A DNA stretch of 5,723 nucleotides from Oscillospiraceae bacterium (GTDB taxonomy: Bacteria > Bacillota_A > Clostridia > Oscillospirales > Oscillospiraceae): the NCBI GenBank assembly GCA_017398105.1, contig JAFQHF010000136.1, forward strand, positions 1 to 5,723. The letters are read 5' to 3'. The notes below the pieces were generated by a model, which ran no database searches, was not told the DNA's origin, and saw only the letters and a program-made list of their open reading frames with translations. Within the stretch, counting starts at the first letter, position 1, and each line of letters opens with the position of its first letter. Both the position numbers and the translations under genes were made by a program. Positions 1 through 5,693 of the stretch are shown here, in pieces.

Positions 1-979
1 ACTCGTCCAGACTCTGGCCCCACTTCTGCTGACAGTAGTCCTCCATCTTGGGGAGCAGGAGTTCCTTCTCCGCGTCGGTGAGACGGTACTTGTAATCCTG
101 TTCGCCTCCGCTGCCGCGCACCAGATACACCTCCAGCGTGTCTGCGACTTGCTGTTTCTCCATATCGTAGTTGGCATACACGTTCAGGTAGTCATCATTC
201 TCAGTGGTGCAGACATGCGTACCGAACACCTTGTCAGCATCAAAACAGACTTCCATGTAGAACTCCAACAGGTTTTCATTCTGCACGATGTCCTCCGCAA
301 ATGACACATCCTCCGCACGAAGTGTTCGTGCGCCGGTGAGGTAGATGGAGCTGTCCTCATTGGTGAGCTGCTTACCATCCAGACGATCCAGGAACACCTG
401 CCAGCGTGTATCCTGCGAGACACCACTTTTCTTCATGGCAAAGTATGCGGCAGTGCTGATATCCTGGATACGGAAGCATTGCCAACCATCCATAATGTGC
501 AGGGTATCAAAGCGCCCTCTGTCCAGGTCAATGTCGAATGCGCCGGTCACTCGTCCGGTATTCTCCAATCGCTCATTCACATAGGTTTGGAACTGCTCAC
601 GGGATATTTTCTCCCCGCGGGAGAACATGCCAGTGAATCGAGCGGGAGAGTTTTCGGGTGACTTGCGTGTGTAACTTCGCAGCCGTGCCGCCGCCTGGAG
701 CATCTCCAGATTCTCCTCTGCCACGAAGTAGGTGGATTCACCGTTCTCGGTCACATGGAGTACGGCGAAGCGCCGGGCAGCTTCCGCATCCATCCTGGCC
801 TGCTCTCGCTCCTGCCAGATCTCGCTGCTGATCCGCTCGTACACATTTTCCGGAAGTTGATTGACTAACTCATCAATGTGTTCCTCCAGCTTCTCTGCGA
901 CTGTACCGTCCAGCAGATGTTTTTCCAATGCTTTGCACCACCGCTCATCTACCCAGAGCGTAATTTCTCGCTGCGTCAT
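1..979 (-). CDS. Conjugative-element protein of unknown function, DUF6329-like, incomplete (326 aa visible)
   Basis: The frame is open from ATG 979 to the left edge, so the C-terminus is missing. AGGAGGT at 992-986 with a 6-base spacer fixes the start. Residues 1-50 (EITLWVDERWCKALEKHLL, 5-23; then TVAEKLEEHIDELVNQLPENVYERI) repeat the beta-helix-helix module of the preceding 95-aa protein. A charged helix (51-70) leads to FAVLHVTENGESTYFVAEEN (71-90), then a region centred on TGRVTGAFDIDLDRGRFDTL (141-160), MDGWQCFRIQDISTAAYFA (163-181) and RWQVFLDRLDGKQL (192-205). The last part (TLEVYLVRGSGGEQDYKYRL, 281-300, then TDAEKELLLPKMEDYC) looks like a closing domain. There is no signal peptide, membrane helix or catalytic motif. 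It resembles large accessory proteins of gut conjugative elements that I recall as DUF6329; that name is from memory. The role is unknown. Confidence 0.8.
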   Translation of the reverse strand, partial: MTQREITLWVDERWCKALEKHLLDGTVAEKLEEHIDELVNQLPENVYERISSEIWQEREQARMDAEAARRFAVLHVTENGESTYFVAEENLEMLQAAARLRSYTRKSPENSPARFTGMFSRGEKISREQFQTYVNERLENTGRVTGAFDIDLDRGRFDTLHIMDGWQCFRIQDISTAAYFAMKKSGVSQDTRWQVFLDRLDGKQLTNEDSSIYLTGARTLRAEDVSFAEDIVQNENLLEFYMEVCFDADKVFGTHVCTTENDDYLNVYANYDMEKQQVADTLEVYLVRGSGGEQDYKYRLTDAEKELLLPKMEDYCQQKWGQSLDE

Positions 980-981
980 TT

Positions 982-1269
982 CTATACCTCCTTCTCATTT
1001 TCAGACGCGATAGCAGAGGGTGCCGCCTGCGGCGGCTCAACCTTCGGCTGTTGTTTGCTTGCCGACCTGACCGGACGTTTTGGCTTTGCGGGAGGAGGAT
1101 TGAAGCTCTCCACATATTCACGCACCGGCTCCGGCACGGCCTGCTCGTAAAGCTGCGAGAGCGACTGTTCCAGCCGCTCCCGCACTGTTGTGTTCTCCTT
1201 GCCCAGAGCAAACTCCAGCGCACGGTGTTTGTTCTCATCGAAGGAGAGTGTTATCTCAATGTTTGCCAT
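982..1269 (-). CDS. Small RHH-like accessory protein with Pro/Lys-rich tail, DUF6103-like, 95 aa
   Basis: Residues 1-55 look like a compact beta-helix-helix module: strand IEITLSF (4-10), helix ENKHRALEFALG (12-23), then helix TTVRERLEQSLSQLYEQAV (27-45), followed by P-E-P-V-R-E-Y-V (46-53). This matches what I recall of proteins labelled DUF6103 in Firmicutes conjugative elements. The remainder (58-95) is low-complexity and rich in Pro, Lys, Ala and Gln, probably disordered. No catalytic residues are seen. It could be an RHH-type DNA-binding or protein-dimerising factor. The N-terminal module is clearly related to the start of the following gene. The stop is only 2 bases from the next ATG, and its last codons carry that gene's AGGAGGT, so the two proteins are probably made in coupled fashion. 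Function is unknown. Confidence 0.75.
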   Translation of the reverse strand: MANIEITLSFDENKHRALEFALGKENTTVRERLEQSLSQLYEQAVPEPVREYVESFNPPPAKPKRPVRSASKQQPKVEPPQAAPSAIASENEKEV

Positions 1270-1276
1270 GTCATTG

Positions 1277-1284
1277 TCCTTTCT
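1277..1284 (-). promoter_or_regulatory. Ribosome binding site fixing the start of the 95-aa gene
   Basis: AGAAAGGA lies 7 bases before the ATG at 1269. The frame is open upstream to 1509 inside the hydrolase gene, but only this start has a well-placed Shine-Dalgarno sequence, and it leaves a clean 19-base gap after the hydrolase stop. Confidence 0.7.
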
Positions 1285-1288
1285 GCAC

Positions 1289-2485
1289 TCAGTCGTAGCT
1301 GATGTATTCGATCTCCAGCCAGTGCGTCCAGTTGCGGTCGACCAACTTGGTCTTGACCACACCGTACTTGGTACCCATGGCCTCGATGACCTCGCCGTTC
1401 CCGATGTAAACGCCGATGTGCCCATCGCACCACACAGCCAGTCCGGGAATCTCCGGGATGGTGTCGATGGTACCGGACACGGACGCGCTTCGGTACATTT
1501 GGTTAGCACCGTAGTCGGGCATTCCGTTGGTCGCGTACCCGATGGTCAGCGTGTCTGGGTCGAGCCAGCCATAGCCTTTGATCAGTCCCACACAGTCGGT
1601 GGTTCTGCCACCGAGCCAGTTGGCTTCGATGAAGTCCTCGTAGTTGCCAACGCCGTCCGGGTACTGCTCCAACTTGTAGTCGAAGAGAGAGTCGGTCAGC
1701 ACGTTGCCATAGGTGCCCCAGACATAGCCCCAGCCGGACTCCCAAGCATGGATCGCATAGGCTACGAGGTCGGTTGCGTTCTTGGTGGCCGGGTCCGTGA
1801 AGCCGGAGATGTCCAGCGCCACGCTGTATGCCGTACCTCGCTCGTACTCGCCACTGTAGCTTCCATCGCCGCCGACCACGCCAGCGATCATGGTGTAGAT
1901 GTGGTCTGCGTTGGCCCTGTGGTCTGTGGTGACTGCATACCCAAGAAGACCTGCAAGATTTGCGTAGGCGCGTTCCAGGCTGACAGGCACGGCGACTGTG
2001 TATTCTTCTTCCTCCTCTGTGATCGTTCCGTCCTCCAGCTCCACCTGCACCATCCTGGTGCGGATCTCGGTGGTGTAGAAGCACCCGACCACATTGTTTG
2101 CCGTTGCGGTGGCCGGGATATCCGCGCCAAAGCAGAGGGCATAAAAAATAGCCTTGACTCTGACTGAATCAAGACTTCCATCTTCCATCTGACTGTTCAC
2201 AGACGCGACCGCCGAATCCAGAGAGGAAAAAGCCGACTGCATCTCTGAGACATAGCTTCGGAACTCTGTCGGGACTTCCGCTGAGAAGCTGACTCCATAG
2301 AAGCACGCCTCCACTGTGGCGTTGTTGTGGTCTGCACCACCGGAGGCGAAAGAGCATATCACCGCTATCAGCAGGATGAGTGGTGACAGGATCGCCACCA
2401 GTATCCAGCCAAGACCTTTCCGCACCTTCTCATCTGACAACGCAGCGGCGGCGATCTTGGCAACAGTTACAGGATCGACTGCCAT
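1289..2485 (-). CDS. Membrane-anchored NlpC/P60 peptidoglycan hydrolase of the conjugation machinery, 398 aa
   Basis: This is a cell-wall peptidase that probably cuts peptide cross-links so the mating channel can pass the wall, the job of VirB1/CwlT-like proteins. Residues 1-25 are cytoplasmic and end in positive charges (EKVRKG). One membrane helix follows at about 26-48 (GWILVAILSPLILLIAVICS), leaving the rest outside. Residues 50-235 are an unassigned extracellular stem with an acidic run (EDGTITEEEEEY, 151-162). The NlpC/P60 domain begins near 240 (VAYAIHAWESGWGYVWG). The catalytic cysteine is C298 in TTDCVGLIKGYGW, the histidine is H356 in DGHIGVYIGNG, and E365 or E368 is a candidate third residue. 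About 40 residues separate YVWG from the catalytic cysteine, more than in typical NlpC domains, and no lysozyme-like domain is evident. The gene starts 2 bases after the virB4 stop, with GGGAGG (2500-2495) inside virB4. Confidence 0.88.
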   Translation of the reverse strand: MAVDPVTVAKIAAAALSDEKVRKGLGWILVAILSPLILLIAVICSFASGGADHNNATVEACFYGVSFSAEVPTEFRSYVSEMQSAFSSLDSAVASVNSQMEDGSLDSVRVKAIFYALCFGADIPATATANNVVGCFYTTEIRTRMVQVELEDGTITEEEEEYTVAVPVSLERAYANLAGLLGYAVTTDHRANADHIYTMIAGVVGGDGSYSGEYERGTAYSVALDISGFTDPATKNATDLVAYAIHAWESGWGYVWGTYGNVLTDSLFDYKLEQYPDGVGNYEDFIEANWLGGRTTDCVGLIKGYGWLDPDTLTIGYATNGMPDYGANQMYRSASVSGTIDTIPEIPGLAVWCDGHIGVYIGNGEVIEAMGTKYGVVKTKLVDRNWTHWLEIEYISYD

Positions 2486-2487
2486 TT

Positions 2488-4344
2488 TTATTTTCCTCCC
2501 GCTTCTCCGAACTGCTTCCGCTTATACTCCGGAGCGCGGACGTCCAGCAGGTACCGCTCGTTGCCGCACTTGTAGAGACAGATGCCTCTCTGGGGATGAC
2601 GGATGAGCTCGTACTCTGATTCCTCCAGCTGGAGGTTGTCCATGTAGAACTTCTTATCCACGCTGCCGCAGTAGAAGATGAACTGATGTGTCGGGATGGA
2701 GAAGAGCGGGCGTGTCAGCTCGGCGATGCCGGGGAGCATGAAGTCCTCCAGATTTTGCGAGGCGAGGATCAGGCTGGAGTCCCGCTTTCTGGCACGCTTG
2801 AGGACATTTCGGATGTACTGGATCGCCGTCTGATTGGAGATCCACACGTGGAGCTCGTCCAGTCCGGCCACGGTGTTGCCCTCCACCAGCAGCTTATTGC
2901 TGAAGTAGGACAGGATGTTGAACAGCATGGCGTTGCAGAGACTGCCTCCGGTCTGCACCAGGTCACGGACACCGAACACGAGGAACCGGTGGGAGGTGAT
3001 GTTGGTGTGACCGTTGAAGAACTTGCTGTCGGCGCCGCGGCACATGGAGTGCATCCCCAGCAGCACCTCTTGCAGAAGTTCACGGGGATACAGGGGATTT
3101 TCCTCTCTGTCATAGTTCTGATACGTTTCCTCGATCACATCGTACAGGTCGCTCATGATGGGATAGTCGGTGGGCTTCAGGATGGCGAAGTTGGCTTGGT
3201 CACTCAGGCCCCATTTGGCATAGAGACGCTCCAGCATCAGTTCGATGGTGTCGATGTGCCGGTCGGCAAAATCCTTGTAGGATTTGAAGAGGTCTTTCAG
3301 GAAGGAGATGTGCTGAGACAGCTTCGACTGCTGCCGGAAGGCCATGGGCGCTTCCAGATCCTCCTTTGCCTCCTTTGCCGTATCCGTACTCCACAGCTTC
3401 GGCTCCAGAGGATTGATGATGTACTGACCGCTCATCATGTCGGTGAAACAGCCGCCCAGATTGGTGCAGAGATCCTCCAGCTCATGCTCAGTATCAAAGC
3501 ACAGCACCTTCTTGCCGCTCTCCAGCACGTTGCAGAGCAACAGCTTTTGCAGATAGCTCTTGCCCTGACCGCTGTTGCCCAGCACGAGGACACTGCCGGT
3601 GGTCTTGTCATCACTGCGGCGTTCCAGATCCACGATGATGTTGGACCCGTACCTGTCCTTTCCCACATAGAATCCGTGGGGGTCTGTCTTGCCGGAGAAG
3701 TTGAATGGATACAGGTTTGCCACCGAACTGGCAGGCAGGACACGCTCATACAAAGAGCCGAAGGTGTTGTAGCCTGCCGGGTTTGCGGCGGTGAAGCCTT
3801 CCCGCTGTCGGAGCAGGATGCGGTCTGCGCTGATCTTGGCACGGGTCAGTTCAGCCGTCACCTCATCCCGCAGCGACCGCAGGCTCTCGGTATCCTTTGC
3901 GGACAGTTCCAGAAAGACGGCGCAGTGGATGAGCGGTTCCTGATTCCGGTTTGTGGAGGTGATGAGGGTGACCACATCCTGCAGCTTGGCTTCGGCAGTC
4001 ACGCTCTGCTGGAGATTGTTCGTGTTGCTCCGCTCCATACGGTTTTTGTTTGCGGCGTTGTGAATGATGGCGTTCCGCTCGGCCGGGGTGACCTGCCGGT
4101 TATAGATCCGAAGTGCCACGCCGCTTTTCTCGCCCAGATGCCGCAGGATCGCCAGTTCCTCAGTGGTGACGGGATAGCTTTTCAGTGCGAGAACGCACCG
4201 GTATGTGCCGCCAAGGATATAGTGGTCCGTGTTGAAGCGGACGGCGGCAGGCGCGATCATGTCGAGGAAATCCTTGGGTGGTGCGGGAGGCATGGGCTTT
4301 GCCGCAGGCTTACTTTTCTTCTTCTGTGTTTTCTTCGTTGCCAT
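2488..4344 (-). CDS. virB4: VirB4/TraC-type conjugative transfer ATPase, 618 aa
   Basis: This is the cytoplasmic AAA+-like motor at the base of the conjugation channel, which hydrolyses ATP to drive channel assembly and DNA or protein transfer. A basic, Pro-rich tail (1-24) precedes an N-terminal VirB4 domain (about 25-240) beginning with FLDMIAPAAVRFNTDHYILG. The ATPase domain carries Walker A GNSGQGKS at 256-263, a strand and acidic pair after it (KVLCFDTEHELEDL, 279-292), and Walker B VAGLDELHVW at 492-501 with D496 and E497. A basic segment (RARKRD, 517-522) leads into ILASQNLEDF at 526-535, whose Q530 is the polar residue at the end of the central strand typical of the family. All key residues are intact. 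The length is short for Gram-positive VirB4 proteins, consistent with part of the N-terminal function residing in the upstream 195-aa protein. AGGAGGT at 4357-4351 with a 6-base spacer supports the start. The stop is followed after 2 bases by the next ATG. Confidence 0.93.
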   Translation of the reverse strand: MATKKTQKKKSKPAAKPMPPAPPKDFLDMIAPAAVRFNTDHYILGGTYRCVLALKSYPVTTEELAILRHLGEKSGVALRIYNRQVTPAERNAIIHNAANKNRMERSNTNNLQQSVTAEAKLQDVVTLITSTNRNQEPLIHCAVFLELSAKDTESLRSLRDEVTAELTRAKISADRILLRQREGFTAANPAGYNTFGSLYERVLPASSVANLYPFNFSGKTDPHGFYVGKDRYGSNIIVDLERRSDDKTTGSVLVLGNSGQGKSYLQKLLLCNVLESGKKVLCFDTEHELEDLCTNLGGCFTDMMSGQYIINPLEPKLWSTDTAKEAKEDLEAPMAFRQQSKLSQHISFLKDLFKSYKDFADRHIDTIELMLERLYAKWGLSDQANFAILKPTDYPIMSDLYDVIEETYQNYDREENPLYPRELLQEVLLGMHSMCRGADSKFFNGHTNITSHRFLVFGVRDLVQTGGSLCNAMLFNILSYFSNKLLVEGNTVAGLDELHVWISNQTAIQYIRNVLKRARKRDSSLILASQNLEDFMLPGIAELTRPLFSIPTHQFIFYCGSVDKKFYMDNLQLEESEYELIRHPQRGICLYKCGNERYLLDVRAPEYKRKQFGEAGGK

Positions 4345-4356
4345 ATTCCTACCTCC

Positions 4357-4602
4357 TCACATAGTCTGGCTCTGCATGGGAGCAGGTGTCACAAGCCCCT
4401 CCTGCACATAGGCATCATAGGTGCTTTCCGCATACTCCCGCATCCAGTATTCAGGATCGGGGTTTTCCTCCAACTCGAAGGGATGGATGCAGAAGCAGTC
4501 GATGCGGTCATCGCAGTCCTGGGTATGCACTTCGCAGAAGTACCCGCCTTCGTTCTCCCCGCAATCGGGGATGCAGGAAATTCGCAGCTCCTTATACTCC
4601 AT
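4357..4602 (-). CDS. Acidic six-cysteine small protein of unknown function, 81 aa
   Basis: I do not recognise a named family. The protein is strongly acidic and carries six cysteines in its first half (C10, C14, C23, C30, C36, C38) plus H26 and H40, a density well above that of its neighbours. The spacing C-x3-C, C-x6-C and C-x-C could bind a metal ion, but no standard zinc-finger pattern is matched. There is no signal peptide or membrane segment, so it is presumably cytoplasmic. The second half is helical and rich in acidic and aromatic residues (ELEENPDPEYWMREYAE, 43-59), with a Pro/Gln-rich tail. It starts 11 bases inside the 195-aa gene and stops 12 bases before VirB4. Its stop codon forms part of the VirB4 ribosome binding site (TGAGGAGGT). 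It is therefore expressed with the channel genes, but any role in transfer is inference. Confidence 0.65.
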   Translation of the reverse strand: MEYKELRISCIPDCGENEGGYFCEVHTQDCDDRIDCFCIHPFELEENPDPEYWMREYAESTYDAYVQEGLVTPAPMQSQTM

Positions 4603-5179
4603 TCTGATCGATCCACCTTTCTCCATCGAAGCGTTCAAACACTTCCGTTGTCACGTCCTGCTGATAGTAGACGGCCAGCAGACGCATGATGTCCTGTTCC
4701 GTAGCCTTGCGGACATAGAAGCCGAAGTCACGGATGGCCTTTTCCAGCCGCACCGCATGACCGGAGTCTGCATCAGCAGTTTTCTCCACGAAATGGACTA
4801 AGGCAAACTCCCGCGAGGATGCGGTCGTGGTCTGGATCTCGTCCAGATGCGCCATGTCCTGCCGGAGCAGTTCCCGCAGTGCGGGGAGTTCTTCCTCGTC
4901 CAGCCTGTCGTGGTAGTAGTTCTTGTTCTGCTGAAAGGACTCACGGGAATCCAGTGCCAGCAGATACAGTTCGTCCGTGCCGCAGAGCAGATTGGTCAGC
5001 GCCATCACCCTCGCCCGGACTCCTTCATCGGAAAGCACAGACAGATTATCCGGCTTGATGAGATAAAAAATCAGCTCACCTCTGGCAGTTTTGATGCCAT
5101 GTTCGGTGAGCTGCTCGATGCCCATGAGCTGCCGGGTCGACTGATGCTGCCGCAGCTCCTTTTTCTGTTTTCGATTCAT
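4592..5179 (-). CDS. Conjugation protein resembling a separate VirB4/TraC N-terminal-like subunit, 195 aa
   Basis: This is a soluble, charged protein without membrane segments or signal peptide. After a basic start (NRKQKKELRQ) comes a strand-rich piece at 33-50 (RGELIFYLIKPDNLSVLS). A helix follows (about 53-66), then a strand with a nucleotide-fold look (ELYLLALDSRESF, 70-82), a long charged helical region around 84-115, and a conserved-looking SREFALVHFVE at 122-132. The pattern 'I-x-P-D-N-L-x-V-L-S ... l-x-L-D-S-R-E-S-F-x-x-N ... S-R-E-F' resembles the N-terminal region of TraC/VirB4-type proteins of Firmicutes conjugative elements. There is no Walker motif, so it is not an ATPase. Its position directly before the ATPase suggests a structural partner of VirB4 at the channel base. 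The start overlaps the previous stop by 4 bases, and its stop lies 11 bases inside the next gene. Family assignment is tentative. Confidence 0.6.
   Translation of the reverse strand: MNRKQKKELRQHQSTRQLMGIEQLTEHGIKTARGELIFYLIKPDNLSVLSDEGVRARVMALTNLLCGTDELYLLALDSRESFQQNKNYYHDRLDEEELPALRELLRQDMAHLDEIQTTTASSREFALVHFVEKTADADSGHAVRLEKAIRDFGFYVRKATEQDIMRLLAVYYQQDVTTEVFERFDGERWIDQNGV
4613..4620 (-). promoter_or_regulatory. Ribosome binding site for the 81-aa gene, inside the preceding gene
   Basis: AAAGGTGG lies 10 bases before the ATG at 4602, within the last codons of the 195-aa gene. Upstream in-frame ATGs at 4638 and 4626 would lengthen the protein by 12 or 8 residues. They lie further inside the neighbour, and the protein from 4602 starts directly at a strand-like segment (EYKELRISC). 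Confidence 0.5.
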
Positions 5180-5439
5180 GGTGTCTGCCTCCATTCAAAG
5201 TATTGTTGGTGCAGGAAGAGAAAGCACACCGCGCATCTGAGGTAGTCCAGAATACTGGCGCCGTCCGTGCGGATGGAAAGAAAGGCATACATGACCGTTA
5301 TCACCAGCAGGAACATTCCCGCACCCTGGGTCAGCGCCAATACAGAGAGAAGAAGTCCAATGCCGATGACGGCCACATCCTTCAGTTCCCATAGCCACAG
5401 TTTTGCCTTCGCTTTCAGGTTGTCAGGGTAGATATACAT
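5176..5439 (-). CDS. PrgI/TcpE/VirB3-like small inner-membrane transfer protein, 87 aa
   Basis: This is a short membrane protein immediately upstream of the VirB4 group, the position held by PrgI-, TcpE- or VirB3-type channel subunits in Gram-positive conjugation systems. Residues 1-20 are a polar start (YIYPDNLKAKAKLWLWELK) with several lysines. Two adjacent hydrophobic segments follow at about 21-37 (VAVIGIGLLLSVLAL) and 40-55 (AGMFLLVITVMYAFLSI), separated by a tight turn, giving a hairpin in the membrane. The C-terminal part (ASILDYLRCAVCFLFLHQQYFEWR, about 61-84) resembles the ending with a Q-Y-(F/Y)-x-WR pattern that I recall from such proteins. GGAGG at 5451-5447 with a 7-base spacer supports the start. 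Its TGA overlaps the ATG of the next gene (ATGA, 5179-5176), indicating translational coupling. The precise family is judged by topology and position, not by a catalytic motif. Confidence 0.7.
   Translation of the reverse strand: MYIYPDNLKAKAKLWLWELKDVAVIGIGLLLSVLALTQGAGMFLLVITVMYAFLSIRTDGASILDYLRCAVCFLFLHQQYFEWRQTP
5188..5192 (-). promoter_or_regulatory. Ribosome binding site fixing the start of the 195-aa gene
   Basis: GGAGG lies inside the end of the preceding gene, 8 bases before the ATG at 5179. A further in-frame ATG at 5194 has no Shine-Dalgarno sequence before it, so the start at 5179, which overlaps the upstream TGA, is chosen. Confidence 0.7.
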
Positions 5440-5460
5440 TTTCGTTCCTCCTCAAAAGTA

Positions 5461-5490
5461 GGAAGGCTGGTACCGTTGCACCAGCCTTCC
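5461..5490 (-). terminator. Strong intercistronic stem-loop, possible leaky terminator or RNA-processing element
   Basis: The two arms, 5461-5470 (GGAAGGCTGG) and 5481-5490 (CCAGCCTTCC), are perfect 10-base inverted repeats. As minus-strand RNA, three further pairs (U-A, G-U, C-G) close inside the loop, giving about 13 pairs capped by a four-base AACG loop. The 3' side continues UACUUUUGAG, so the U run is short and starts three bases late, and it runs straight into the ribosome binding site of the next gene. It is therefore a poor canonical Rho-independent terminator. It may be partially terminating, or may act as an mRNA stability or processing barrier that sets different levels for the RHH-like gene and the channel genes. 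The hairpin itself is certain; the role is inferred. Confidence 0.6.
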
Positions 5491-5498
5491 CGCACAGG

Positions 5499-5678
5499 TC
5501 ACTCCGCATCGTCGGCCAGAGCTGCTTCGGCACCAGCTCCTTCCGCCTCGTCCAGCACTTTACGGATGAGGCCGGTGATGAAGTTCCGCTTCTTGAGTTT
5601 GTTCTTCTTCAGGTAGTCATCGAGCCGGTCGAACAGTTCGGCATCGATCTGCACCGCCAGAGTTCTTGTGTTTTCCAT
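5499..5678 (-). CDS. Small ribbon-helix-helix-like protein, 59 aa
   Basis: The protein has the shape of an RHH (Arc/MetJ/ParG-type) DNA-binding module. A basic beta-strand at residues 5-11 (RTLAVQI) is followed by helix A at about 13-25, a short basic turn (KLKKRN, 27-32) and helix B at about 32-45, then a short acidic, alanine-rich tail (46-59). RHH proteins usually act as dimeric repressors or as relaxosome/partition accessories, inserting the strand in the DNA major groove. Which role applies here is not shown. An ATG at 5687 is in frame but touches the ribosome binding site AAAGGA (5693-5688). The ATG at 5678 has a normal 9-base spacer and is preferred. The reading frame stays open to the right edge, so a longer N-terminus cannot be fully excluded. 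A strong stem-loop separates it from the next gene. Confidence 0.8.
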   Translation of the reverse strand: MENTRTLAVQIDAELFDRLDDYLKKNKLKKRNFITGLIRKVLDEAEGAGAEAALADDAE

Positions 5679-5687
5679 GGATGTCAT

Positions 5688-5693
5688 TCCTTT
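5688..5693 (-). promoter_or_regulatory. Ribosome binding site that decides the start of the RHH-like gene
   Basis: AAAGGA on the minus strand lies directly against an ATG at 5687 but 9 bases before a second in-frame ATG at 5678. The spacing favours the second ATG. The first ATG overlaps a TGA (5686-5684) in another frame, which could be the end of an upstream gene lying mostly outside the window. Confidence 0.6.

Noticed and set aside
982..1509. Longer 175-codon version of the 95-aa gene starting at 1509
   Set aside because: The extra 80 codons lie inside the hydrolase coding region in another frame and read as a shifted shadow of it. The ribosome binding site at 1284-1277 points to the start at 1269.
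1190..2167. Open plus-strand frame of 325 codons opposite the NlpC/P60 gene
   Set aside because: It mirrors the codon pattern of the hydrolase gene, has no recognisable domain, and crosses the boundary between two well-supported minus-strand genes.
2686..4689. Open plus-strand frame of 667 codons, longer than the virB4 frame it opposes
   Set aside because: It lies antisense to virB4 and its neighbours, which have intact catalytic motifs. It has no good ribosome binding site, and its protein is a low-information mix of His, Val, Gln and Leu without domains. It is explained by the high GC at third codon positions of the minus-strand genes.
5461..5490. Stem-loop as a plus-strand terminator or as an attachment/transfer-origin site
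   Set aside because: On the plus strand it is followed by CGCACAGG with no U run, and no plus-strand gene precedes it. There is no nearby relaxase, integrase or repeated flank that would suggest nicking or integration.
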